From: Saccharospirillum alexandrii
GTDB taxonomy: Bacteria; Pseudomonadota; Gammaproteobacteria; Pseudomonadales; Natronospirillaceae
Assembly (NCBI RefSeq): GCF_004000275.1
Contig: NZ_RCIP01000007.1
Span: 1 to 41,141 of the forward strand
DNA: 41,141 nt
Direction: 5' to 3'
Shown here one piece after another: positions 16,418 to 24,178 of the stretch. The notes beneath the pieces were generated by a model. That model did not search any database. It was not told where the DNA came from and worked only from the letters and a program-made list of their open reading frames with translations. A program made the translations under genes and the position numbers. Every line of letters starts with the position of its first letter. Position 1 is the first letter of the stretch.

Positions 16418-17941
16418 TTACAGCGAGGTAAGGCGCGCAATTAATTGCTCGCCTTGCTGCCACAACGCAGTGCGTTCTGCCTCACTTTTTTTATCCAGGT
16501 TCCGGTACATCAGGCCCATTCGACCATTGCTGCGAAAACGATCCTGATGGCGCATTAAAAAGTGCCAGTACAATCCATTGAACGGGCAAGCGCGGGTGCC
16601 CGTCGACTCTTTTACCTTGTACCAGCAAGTTTTACAGTAGTCCGATTGCCGGTTGATGTACTGGCCAGAAGCCGCGTAGGGCTTGCTGGTCATGCGGCCG
16701 CCGTCGGCATGAAGCGCCATGCCCAGAGTGTTGGGTCGTTCTACCCACTGATAGGCGTCCACATAAACGCTCAGATACCACTCGCTGACCGCCTCCGGAT
16801 CCAGCTCCGCAATCAACGCGAAATTCCCGGTGACCATGAGGCGTTGGATATGGTGCGCGTAGCCATAAGCCCGGGTTTGGGTCACTGTCTGATGCACGCA
16901 GTTCATGCGGGTTTCCCCGGACCAGAAATAGGTCGGGAGGTTTTGGTGATGGTCGAGGCCGTTTTGGGGTTCGTACAGGCGCAGGTGCCAGTATAGCCCC
17001 CGCACGAACTCCCGCCAGCCAATGATTTGTCGAATAAAACCCTCGGCGGCGTTCAACGGTATCCGGTCGCGGTAATAGGCATCGGCCACCGCCTCACAGA
17101 CTTCCAGTGGGCTCAACAGCCCCTGATTCAGAGCCGATGATAAGCGGCTGTGAAACAGCCAGGGCTCACCGTTGGCCATGGCATCCTGATAGTCGCCGAA
17201 ACAGTCCAAATGGCTGACCGCATGGTTTAGCGAAGCTTCAGCCTGAGCGCGCGTCACCGGCCAGAGGCCCGGTTGAACGTCACCCCAGCCATCAGCGAAC
17301 TGGTCGTCGATCATGGCTGCAACGCGCTGGTCGATGCTGTCTGGCTCGAACAGCAGGGGGGCTGGTGTCGGAGGGTCGCCACGCCAGGCGCGGCGGTTGT
17401 CGGCATCGAAATTCCATTGGTCGCCTTCTGGCCGGTTGTCTTCAGTCATCAGCAGACCGGTGCGCTGGCGCATCCAGCGATAGAAATACTCCATGCGCAA
17501 GGCCTTGCGACCGTCCGCCCAGGCGGCAAAATCGGTTAGGGAGATCAAAAAACGCGTATCTTCCAACACCTCGACCGGGCATCCAAAATGCGTCTCCCAG
17601 TGGGCGATGTCAGTCAGCAGCCGGTGCTCGCCGGGTTCGGTTACCACGATGCGGTCAACGGGGTTTTCGGTGACCACAGCTTCGACGGCCTCTCGCAAAC
17701 TGGCGTAGACCCTAGCGCCATCCAGCGGGAGGTAACGTACACGCCAGCCAGCTGACGCCAGCGTATCGGCAAAATGCCGCATGGCACTGAAGCAGTTGAA
17801 GAGCTTTTGCCGGTGATGCGGCACATACCGGGCTTCAGCCCAGACCTCGGCCATGACGATGAAATCGCGGTCGCGGTTCAGGCGCCGAAGGGTCGGCAGC
17901 GTCCGGGAAAGCTGGTCACCAAGAATAAGACCGAGTTGCAT
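16418..17941 (-). CDS. Fe-S bacterial cryptochrome/(6-4) photolyase family protein
   Basis: A 507-residue FAD protein of the deoxyribodipyrimidine-photolyase-related (FeS-BCP, PhrB) family. These repair UV (6-4) photoproducts with light or act as photoreceptors. The N-terminus MQLGLILGDQLS starts the antenna domain; the helical FAD domain follows, with GFIRQIIGWREFVRGLYW and WVERPNTLGMALHADGG. Four cysteines at about 348, 436, 439 and 452 have the same spacing (88, 3, 13) as the [4Fe-4S] ligands of Agrobacterium PhrB (350, 438, 441, 454, from memory), so the cluster should be present. The start ATG at 17941 has AGAGG upstream. The neighbouring MerR and sigma genes suggest light- or stress-controlled expression. 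Confidence 0.93.
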   Translation of the reverse strand: MQLGLILGDQLSRTLPTLRRLNRDRDFIVMAEVWAEARYVPHHRQKLFNCFSAMRHFADTLASAGWRVRYLPLDGARVYASLREAVEAVVTENPVDRIVVTEPGEHRLLTDIAHWETHFGCPVEVLEDTRFLISLTDFAAWADGRKALRMEYFYRWMRQRTGLLMTEDNRPEGDQWNFDADNRRAWRGDPPTPAPLLFEPDSIDQRVAAMIDDQFADGWGDVQPGLWPVTRAQAEASLNHAVSHLDCFGDYQDAMANGEPWLFHSRLSSALNQGLLSPLEVCEAVADAYYRDRIPLNAAEGFIRQIIGWREFVRGLYWHLRLYEPQNGLDHHQNLPTYFWSGETRMNCVHQTVTQTRAYGYAHHIQRLMVTGNFALIAELDPEAVSEWYLSVYVDAYQWVERPNTLGMALHADGGRMTSKPYAASGQYINRQSDYCKTCWYKVKESTGTRACPFNGLYWHFLMRHQDRFRSNGRMGLMYRNLDKKSEAERTALWQQGEQLIARLTSL

Positions 17942-18010
17942 GCGAGCCTCTGCGGGAAACGGTTAGGGTTGCAAAGGTACGGAATGAACCGGGGTCTGGA
18001 TGGTTGACGA

Positions 18011-18499
18011 TCAGAGCGTGTGTTGCCAGCGTTGCAGCCATTGCTGGCTGTCGCTGAGAAAGTCTCCGGTGTGAACGAAGCCGGTTTGGGCCAGTACCGC
18101 CTGTGAGGCCAGATTGCCGGTGGCCGTCACGGCAACAACCCGGGTTAGACCCTCGCGTTGTGCGGCCGCGCACAACCAGCGCACCAGTTCTGTGGCATAG
18201 CCCTGGCGGCGCCAGTCGGGGTGAGTGCGGTAGCCCAGCTCGACCGTTCCGTTGATGGGCGGGCCCTTGAATCCACCCGCGGCAACGGCATTGTCTTGCG
18301 GGTAAACGCAAGCCGGGCGGTACCAGTGCGCCTCAGATGGGTTGGTCTGCATCAGGTTTTGCAGTTCCAGCAGCAGTGCGGGGTGACCGAACAGGAAGCG
18401 GCACTGCTCTGGCCGGGCCTGCAGTGCCGCGATATCCGCATCGGAAAGCCAGTCGATACGCAATGGCGTACTGGAGACTGGCTGTTTTTTAGGGGTCAT
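18011..18499 (-). CDS. GNAT-family N-acetyltransferase (RimJ/RimL-like)
   Basis: A 162-residue acetyltransferase with the GNAT core: GTVELGYRTHPDWRRQGYAT (motif A, with RRQGYA as the acetyl-CoA loop) followed by VVAVTATGNLASQAVLAQTG, the N-x-x-S-x-x-V-L-x-x-x-G-F arrangement (ending GFVHTGDF) of the RimJ/RimL-type subgroup. Substrate unknown. Its start ATG overlaps the stop of the upstream glutathione-synthase-like gene by four bases (ATGA), so the two are translationally coupled; an acceptor related to that enzyme's product is conceivable but not shown. The photolyase gene follows 69 bp downstream on the same strand. Confidence 0.87.
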   Translation of the reverse strand: MTPKKQPVSSTPLRIDWLSDADIAALQARPEQCRFLFGHPALLLELQNLMQTNPSEAHWYRPACVYPQDNAVAAGGFKGPPINGTVELGYRTHPDWRRQGYATELVRWLCAAAQREGLTRVVAVTATGNLASQAVLAQTGFVHTGDFLSDSQQWLQRWQHTL

Positions 18500-19548
18500 T
18501 CGTTGTCCAGCAGATCCCGCGAGCGCAGGTCGGACAGGCGCTTCATCAGGTGCTCCAGTTCAGCGTGCTTTTCACGCCGCTCACTGACCCGGTCTTCCAG
18601 AAAGTCGATGACCTGCTTTTGCAACTTGACCTTGCTCAGGCGGTTGATATTGGTGATGCCACCGGGGTTGCAGACGTTGACTTCGAGCAGGCGTTCGCCA
18701 ATCAGGTCCAGGCCGACAAAGTCGAGGCCATCGGCGACCAGTTTGGGGCCGATTTTCCGGCAAACGCGTTTTTGTTCTTCCGTCAGTTTCCAGATATGGG
18801 CACTGCCACCAGCCTGGATGTTGGCGCGAACATCGCCGTCTGCCGGCTTGCGATGGTAAGCGCCGATGGCCTTGCCATTGAGCATGAGCACTCGCACATC
18901 ACCGTGCTCCGCCCCCTCAATGTAGGCTTGCAGAATGACGTAGTTGTTGCGCTCCCGGTCGATGTAAAAGTCGAGCAGGCTCTTGATGCTCGATTGTGCC
19001 GCTTTTTCGAGCACGATGACGCCGTGGCCACCGCTGCCATCCAGAGGCTTTAGAATCCACTTGGCGCGGTCACTCTCGCGAATCACGCGCAGCAGGTAAT
19101 CCTTGTTCTTGGAGACATGGGTCTCCGGCAGAAAGTGGTTTTCCGGGTCGTGAAAGGTGGTGGTGTACAGCTTGTTACTGGCTTTGCGCACGCCGTCGAC
19201 GTCGTTGATGACCAGGGTCTCGTTCTTGACGGCATCAAGGAAGCTCAGAATGGTCGGGTCGATGGGCGGATCCTTACGGATCATGATGCAGTCGAAGGCA
19301 TGCAACGGCAGCATTTTTTCATCGAAACGAATCTTCTTGTACAACGTGGAGACGCTTTCCGGCACCTTGTCGATCGGTTGAATCACCCGCGAAAAGCCGT
19401 TCACCACGTTGTTGCGCACGGTCAGGTTCTGCGGGTAGAGCAGCGCTACCTTGTGGCCGCGCGTCAGGCATTCCTGGATCATCACCAGGGTAGAGCTTTT
19501 GCCGGGTTCGATGTCTTCCCAGGCGTTGATCAGAAAAGCAATGTACAT
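18496..19548 (-). CDS. gshB: Glutathione synthase (ATP-grasp), GshB-like
   Basis: GshB joins gamma-glutamylcysteine and glycine with ATP. The 350-residue protein has the family's order: N-terminal domain MYIAFLINAWEDIEPGKSST; FDCIMIRKDPPID (substrate Arg region); ATP-grasp WILKPLDGSGGHGVIVLE; GDVRVLMLNGKAIGAYHRKP; the glycine-rich NIQAGGSA; and the metal site FVGLDLIGERLLEVNVCNPG. E. coli GshB is 316 residues; the excess is a charged helical tail (last ~35 residues, SERREKHAELEHLMKRLSDL). A divergent GshB paralogue with another amino acid acceptor is possible, which lowers my certainty in the symbol. The ATG at 19548 fits the conserved start. Followed by an overlapping GNAT gene. Confidence 0.8.
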   Translation of the reverse strand: MYIAFLINAWEDIEPGKSSTLVMIQECLTRGHKVALLYPQNLTVRNNVVNGFSRVIQPIDKVPESVSTLYKKIRFDEKMLPLHAFDCIMIRKDPPIDPTILSFLDAVKNETLVINDVDGVRKASNKLYTTTFHDPENHFLPETHVSKNKDYLLRVIRESDRAKWILKPLDGSGGHGVIVLEKAAQSSIKSLLDFYIDRERNNYVILQAYIEGAEHGDVRVLMLNGKAIGAYHRKPADGDVRANIQAGGSAHIWKLTEEQKRVCRKIGPKLVADGLDFVGLDLIGERLLEVNVCNPGGITNINRLSKVKLQKQVIDFLEDRVSERREKHAELEHLMKRLSDLRSRDLLDNE

Positions 19549-19686
19549 GGCTTACCCTTTGCGAATAGTCGAAGTTGGCGATTATTGGATGCGATGCTGC
19601 CATCAGCCTAACCCCTCGATGGCCAGGCGGCAACCGGGCCGCGGAGTTTACGGTTTAACCCCTGGGCGCTGCAAAGGCTTTATGCG

Positions 19687-20322
19687 TCAGCCGTCCTGGT
19701 GATCGGTTGCCGGGTCGTCTTTCAGGCTGTGGTAGCCCCCCACGACCCGGGTTGCCGTGGTGATGACGCATAGACCGAAAAATGCCCAGGCAAGCCCGGC
19801 AAAGTGCCCCGGAAACAGGCACATGGCGACCAGGAACGCGATGGTTTCGGTGCCCTCGGCCAGCCCCTCAAGGTAGTAGAAGCCTTTGCTGGGGTAGGTC
19901 ATGCTGCTCAGCTTGCGCCGCTCGGCCAGAATGGCATAGGCGAGAAAACTGCTGGCGGTGCCCATGAAACCCCAGAGCAGAAACGCTGCCGCCAGCGCGT
20001 TGTCGGCCGGGTTAGCCAATGCAAAGCCGGCCACCACGGCCGCGTAGAAGATAAAATCCAGCACGATGTCGAGCAGTGCTCCGCCGTCTGTGGCGCCTTG
20101 CAACCGGGCGAGTTCACCATCGAGCCCGTCGGCCAGCCGGTTCAGCAGAACGGCGATCAGCGCCAGGCTATAAAGCTGAAACGCCAGCAGAGGCATCACC
20201 AGCATGCCCAGTGCAAAACCGGCCAGGGTGACCTGATTGGCGCGAATGCCCTGTTGGTCGCAGCCTCGGGCCAGCCGTTTAAGCGGGGGTTTGGTCAGGG
20301 TCAGGGTCCAGCGGTCAAGCAT
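19687..20322 (-). CDS. ynjF: CDP-alcohol phosphatidyltransferase family protein, YnjF-like
   Basis: A 211-residue integral membrane enzyme of the family that joins a CDP-linked lipid and an alcohol. The catalytic signature is present as ADGLDGELARLQGATDGGAL followed by LDIVLDF, supplying the metal-binding Asp residues; spacing between the AR pair and the Gly is seven rather than eight residues, as I recall for YnjF. About five to six membrane helices follow from the hydrophobic runs. It overlaps the end of the ATPase gene by eight bases and so is the last gene of a ynjB-ynjC-ynjD-ynjF operon. In E. coli ynjE, a sulfurtransferase, lies between ynjD and ynjF; it is missing here. Substrate and link to the transporter are unknown. 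Confidence 0.85.
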   Translation of the reverse strand: MLDRWTLTLTKPPLKRLARGCDQQGIRANQVTLAGFALGMLVMPLLAFQLYSLALIAVLLNRLADGLDGELARLQGATDGGALLDIVLDFIFYAAVVAGFALANPADNALAAAFLLWGFMGTASSFLAYAILAERRKLSSMTYPSKGFYYLEGLAEGTETIAFLVAMCLFPGHFAGLAWAFFGLCVITTATRVVGGYHSLKDDPATDHQDG

Positions 20323-20953
20323 CGGAGGTCTCCAGGGTAATCAGCCGGCCCTGTACGGGCCGGTCGGCCGGGTCGTGGGTAACCATCAGCGCTGGTATGC
20401 CAAGCTCAATGATGCGGCTGAACACCCAGTCCCGGAACTGGCCGCGCAAGTGCTGATCCAGCTTGGAAAAGGGTTCGTCCAGCAAGATCAGGCGCGGTTC
20501 GGCCAGCAGGGTACGCAACAGGCTGATGCGGGCGCGTTGCCCGCCGGACAGGGTGGCGACGTCGCGCCGTTCAAAGTCAGCCAGTCCGGCACTGGCCAGA
20601 GCCGACGCAATGCGCTCGCGCTTTTGCGCTCGGTTCAGGCCACCGGGCAGCGCGAACACCAGATTCTGATAAACGTTCAGGTGCGGGAACAGCAGGTCGT
20701 CCTGAAACAGAATACCGACCTGGCGGTGTTCAATGGGCACACTGAGCAGGCTTTGGCCATTGAGCCGGATGTCGCCGCCCAGCTCAAAGACCGGTGGCAG
20801 GGTGCCGGAAATGGCGGCGAGCAGCGTTGATTTGCCGGACCCACTAGGCCCCATAACGGTCCCGATTTGTCCGGGTTCCAGATGCACCGTCAGTGGCTGG
20901 AAAAGCGGGCTGTGATTGAGCGCGAGGCTCAGCTGTTCAATGTCGAATGCCAT
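20315..20953 (-). CDS. ynjD: ABC transporter ATP-binding protein, YnjD-like
   Basis: The ATPase (212 residues) of the YnjBCD-type importer. It shows Walker A GPSGSGKSTLLAAIS, signature LSGGQRARISLLRT, Walker B LILLDEPFSKLD and the H-loop VTHDPAD. The protein is short and lacks the C-terminal regulatory domain of maltose-type ATPases, like E. coli YnjD (217 residues). I chose the ATG at 20953 (MAFDIEQLS) since the longer frame to 21040 runs 71 bp into the permease gene and adds no conserved residues. It lies 16 bp after the permease stop and overlaps the ynjF start. Confidence 0.92.
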   Translation of the reverse strand: MAFDIEQLSLALNHSPLFQPLTVHLEPGQIGTVMGPSGSGKSTLLAAISGTLPPVFELGGDIRLNGQSLLSVPIEHRQVGILFQDDLLFPHLNVYQNLVFALPGGLNRAQKRERIASALASAGLADFERRDVATLSGGQRARISLLRTLLAEPRLILLDEPFSKLDQHLRGQFRDWVFSRIIELGIPALMVTHDPADRPVQGRLITLETSDA

Positions 20954-20969
20954 GCGTTGTCCGTTTATG

Positions 20970-22679
20970 TCAGGTTTGGCTCTGCTGCAGGGCCCGGTGA
21001 TGTCGGTAACGCCAGGCCGCCAGTGACAGCGCCAGTGCAAAGCCGATCAGCGGCAGCAACTGCTGCACCAGTGCATAAACCGCCATGCTGCGCCGGTTAC
21101 TGCCACTGGCCAGACTGACGGCCTCGGTGGTAATGGTGGCAAAGCGTCCGCCGCCGATAAACAGTGTCGGCAGGTACTGGGCGACCGATACCGCAAAGCC
21201 GGTGGCCAGGGTATAACCCAGCGGCCGCCACAACTGCCCGAGTTTAATACGCCAGAACGTCGCCAGCCTATGGCCGCTGAGGCTCAGGCCAACCCAGGTG
21301 TAGCGCTCGTCATAGGCGCGGTAGGGGCCGCTCAGTGTCAGAAAGGTGTAGGGCAGCACGAACACGAGATGCGACCAGACCAAGACCCACCAGCGTCCAC
21401 CCAGCTCCAGCCAGGCCAGACTGACCTGAAAACCGAACAGGAAGGCAATTTGCGGCACCAGCAGCGGTAAATACACCACCCAAAGCAAGCGTTGAGCCGT
21501 AAAGCCCGGTTTCAGCTGGCGCAACCGTACCTCGTTTTCCAGCGCACCAATCACCAGCACCAGTGCGATGACCGCTGCGCTCAGCCCGGTGCTGAGTGTC
21601 AGCCAGAGCGGGTCGAGCAGGCGCTCCGGAGCACTGACCCAGGTGCGGGAGCTGAAAGGATCGGGCCAGAGCCCGGGGAAGCGCCACTGACCGGCAAAGG
21701 ACCAAAGGATCAGGACGAGCAGCGATCCCAGGTAAAAAAAGGTGCCGGGTATCAGTACCAGTGACGCCCAAATACGCAAACCCAGCCTCAGACGAGGGCG
21801 TTTACCATTGCTCAGCAGACGCAGACACAGCCACCGCAGGGGGCGTTCCAGATAGTACAGAATGGCCAGCGACAGAACCGTCACCAATAATAGGGTTGTG
21901 GCGGCTGCCGCCCCTGGTAAACGCAGCAGCAGGTCCGGGTCGTTGAACAGTCGGGTGGCCATTACGGCCAGGGTCGGTGGCGCGGTAGGGCCGGCAATGA
22001 GCGCAATGTCCACAACCGACAGGCTGAAAGCGACCACGGCGTAGAACGGCAGCCTCAAGCGGCCGTAAAGGACGGGCCAGATCAGCGTCAGCCAGACCTT
22101 GCCCGGGCGATAACCCAGGCTGGCACCGAGCCAGAGCGTTTTTTCCACCTTCAGAGCAGGAAGGGACGCCAGCGCCATGAACAACAGAAACGGAATTTCC
22201 TTCAGCGCCAGAACCAGCATCAGGCTAAGGCCATAGGGGTCTTTGAACGTCATCCAGTTGGGCGGGTACTCCGGCCAGCCAGTCAATACCGCAAGCCAGC
22301 GAACCAGCCAGCCGCTGGGGGCGACCAGGAAGCCGATGCCGATGGCAAAGGCGGCATGGGGAACCGACAGGATGGGCGCCAGCAGTTTCTCCAGTCGGCG
22401 AAAGCCCCGGGACGGGTAAAAGGCCATCAGAATCAGCAACGTAGCGCCCAGTGCCAGCAGGGATGAGCCAAGGCCAGTGAGCACCGACAGGCGCAGGGCC
22501 GTTCCCGTGCCCGGATAGTGCAGCAGCTCAAGCCAGGGAGCCAGCGACAACGAACGCTGTTCCAGCGCGGGGAACCAGCCAAAAGCGGGTAACCAGGTGC
22601 CCGCCAGCCCGACCAGTACCGGTGTTAGAAACGCCAGTAGCAGCAGGCGCGGGAACCAGGGGAGTAACCGGGTGATCAA
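20970..22679 (-). CDS. ynjC: ABC transporter permease, double-length, YnjC-like
   Basis: A 569-residue inner-membrane permease made of two fused BinPT-type halves, as in ThiP/YnjC/FbpB. Each half has about six membrane helices and an EAA-type ATPase contact: GASLGYRPGKVWLTLIWPVL in the first half and GLSLSGHRLATFWRIKLGQL in the second. The start is uncertain. I propose the TTG at 22679, whose codon overlaps the TGA stop of ynjB by two bases; a TTG at 22724 would lengthen the overlap to 49 bp. No clear ribosome binding site is seen, so coupling to ynjB is likely. Substrate unknown; thiamine-like or metal-type compounds have been suggested for relatives. Confidence 0.9.
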   Translation of the reverse strand: MITRLLPWFPRLLLLAFLTPVLVGLAGTWLPAFGWFPALEQRSLSLAPWLELLHYPGTGTALRLSVLTGLGSSLLALGATLLILMAFYPSRGFRRLEKLLAPILSVPHAAFAIGIGFLVAPSGWLVRWLAVLTGWPEYPPNWMTFKDPYGLSLMLVLALKEIPFLLFMALASLPALKVEKTLWLGASLGYRPGKVWLTLIWPVLYGRLRLPFYAVVAFSLSVVDIALIAGPTAPPTLAVMATRLFNDPDLLLRLPGAAAATTLLLVTVLSLAILYYLERPLRWLCLRLLSNGKRPRLRLGLRIWASLVLIPGTFFYLGSLLVLILWSFAGQWRFPGLWPDPFSSRTWVSAPERLLDPLWLTLSTGLSAAVIALVLVIGALENEVRLRQLKPGFTAQRLLWVVYLPLLVPQIAFLFGFQVSLAWLELGGRWWVLVWSHLVFVLPYTFLTLSGPYRAYDERYTWVGLSLSGHRLATFWRIKLGQLWRPLGYTLATGFAVSVAQYLPTLFIGGGRFATITTEAVSLASGSNRRSMAVYALVQQLLPLIGFALALSLAAWRYRHHRALQQSQT

Positions 22680-23878
22680 CGGGCGTAACGTTGTTGCCAG
22701 GCGCGTTCCAGGGCCGGAACCCAACTGGCGTCCGGTTCGCGCAGCACCGCGCCGAGCTCATCGGCCGAGAGTGTGGCCACGCCTGCCGGCAGTTGCTCGA
22801 ACAGTGCCCGGTCGGATTCGGCCAGCTTGTCGAGCGCCAGCACCGTGGGGTCACCCCAAATCGAGGTATCGGCTTTGTGGGCCTGGGCTTCCGGTGACAT
22901 CAGGAAGTTGGCAACCACCTGCGCCGCCGCTGTGTTGTCGCTGTTGTAGGGGATGCCGATAAAATGCGTATTGCCGATGGAGCCAGCGTCATGAACGTAG
23001 GTACGCACCGTGTCGGGCAGTTCACCGTTGGCGATGGCATTGCTGGCATCGTTCGGATTGAACGACAGCGACAAGACAATTTCACCATCGTTCAATAGCT
23101 GCGTCATTTCCGGGGCGCCACTGGTAAAGGTCTCTCCGTTGCGCCACATCAGCGGGTGCAGCAGATCCAGGTAGGCCCAGAGCGGTTCGGTGACGGTGTC
23201 GAAGTCGGCCTCATCTACCGGGCTGTACAGGGGGTCACGATCGGCGGCCAGCTCGAGCAGGGCCTGTTTGAGAAAGGTGGTGCCGTGAAACGCCGGTGGT
23301 GCCGGGTAGGTAACCCGGCCTGGATTGTCGCGGGCAAAGTCGAGCAGATCGAGCATGGAGCGAGGTGTTGCATCGACACGCGCCGTATCCGCCATAAACA
23401 CCAGTTGTGCCATGCCCCAAGGGGCTTCGAGGTTGTCGACCGGAGTGGTGAAATCAAACAGGGTGGTGGGTTTGTTGTCGGTATCGACCAGGGGGTAGTT
23501 TGGCAGATCCTGGGTGAACGGGCCGAACAACAGGTCGTTCTCTTTCATCGCGGCGAAGTTTTCACCGTTGATCCAAACAAGGTCAGCAGCGCCACCGCTA
23601 TCGCGACCGGCGGTTTTCTCCGACAGAATCTGGCTGATTGTTGTGCCGATTTCGGCCACTTTAACGTGTTCGAGTGTTACTTCGAACTCGTCTTCAACCC
23701 GCTCGGCAGCCCAGCGCAGGTAGTCGTTGATGACCTCACTGCCGCCCCAGGCGTGAAAATAGACCGTCTGGCCCCGGGCTTGTTCCAGCGTCCCGGTCCA
23801 GTTGGTTTCCGCCAGGGCTGTACCCGTGGCCAGTGTTGCCGTCAGGGTCGCGGCGAGCGCCCAGCGATGTCGAGTCAT
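22676..23878 (-). CDS. ynjB: ABC transporter periplasmic substrate-binding protein, YnjB-like
   Basis: A 400-residue secreted binding protein. The N-terminus MTRHRWALAATLTATLATG followed by TALAE is a signal peptide with an AxA-type cleavage site near residue 23. The mature part opens with GQTVYFHAWGGSEVINDYLR and continues VKVAEIGTTISQILSEKTAG and DLVWINGENFAAMKENDLLF, sequences typical of YnjB-like extracellular solute-binding proteins (family 1). AAGGAT lies at a proper distance before the ATG at 23878. First gene of the ynjBCD-F operon. The ligand cannot be read from the sequence. Confidence 0.92.
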   Translation of the reverse strand: MTRHRWALAATLTATLATGTALAETNWTGTLEQARGQTVYFHAWGGSEVINDYLRWAAERVEDEFEVTLEHVKVAEIGTTISQILSEKTAGRDSGGAADLVWINGENFAAMKENDLLFGPFTQDLPNYPLVDTDNKPTTLFDFTTPVDNLEAPWGMAQLVFMADTARVDATPRSMLDLLDFARDNPGRVTYPAPPAFHGTTFLKQALLELAADRDPLYSPVDEADFDTVTEPLWAYLDLLHPLMWRNGETFTSGAPEMTQLLNDGEIVLSLSFNPNDASNAIANGELPDTVRTYVHDAGSIGNTHFIGIPYNSDNTAAAQVVANFLMSPEAQAHKADTSIWGDPTVLALDKLAESDRALFEQLPAGVATLSADELGAVLREPDASWVPALERAWQQRYAR

Positions 23879-24178
23879 GCGGTATCCTTTTTAAAACTGA
23901 TTGATGTAATGGGTCGTCTATGCTGTCGGTCGTAGAGGCCAGATACGTGTTGCAGCTTGTGTGTGGGTCTCCGACCGATCCCTGCCGGGATAATGGTACC
24001 TTAAATGAGAGTCGTACGACGGCTGCGTTTCTTACACTCATCGGGCGCAACCTGGACGCCCGGTTCCGTTGCTTAATCCCTTACGCAGCCAGAACGTGAA
24101 TTGGATGCAGTTTCCATGTGCTCCGGGTTTTGGCAGTATCCGGTAACCCATCGCCTTCAAAAAAAAGAGAGAACCACT
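23879..24178. other. Divergent intergenic region between ynjB and glnE
   Basis: This 300-bp gap contains the divergent start regions of the ynj operon and glnE. Visible: a 10-bp palindrome GTCGTACGAC (24011-24020) and AT-rich TAATGGTACCTTAAAT nearby. I found no promoter pair with good spacing and no recognisable riboswitch. Confidence 0.5.

Noticed and set aside
23940-24030. TPP (thi-box) riboswitch upstream of the ynj transporter
   Set aside because: Fragments such as GATCCCTGCCGGGATAATGG recall the thi-box, but they are on the wrong strand for ynjB, and the CTGAGA and ACCCTT elements are missing.
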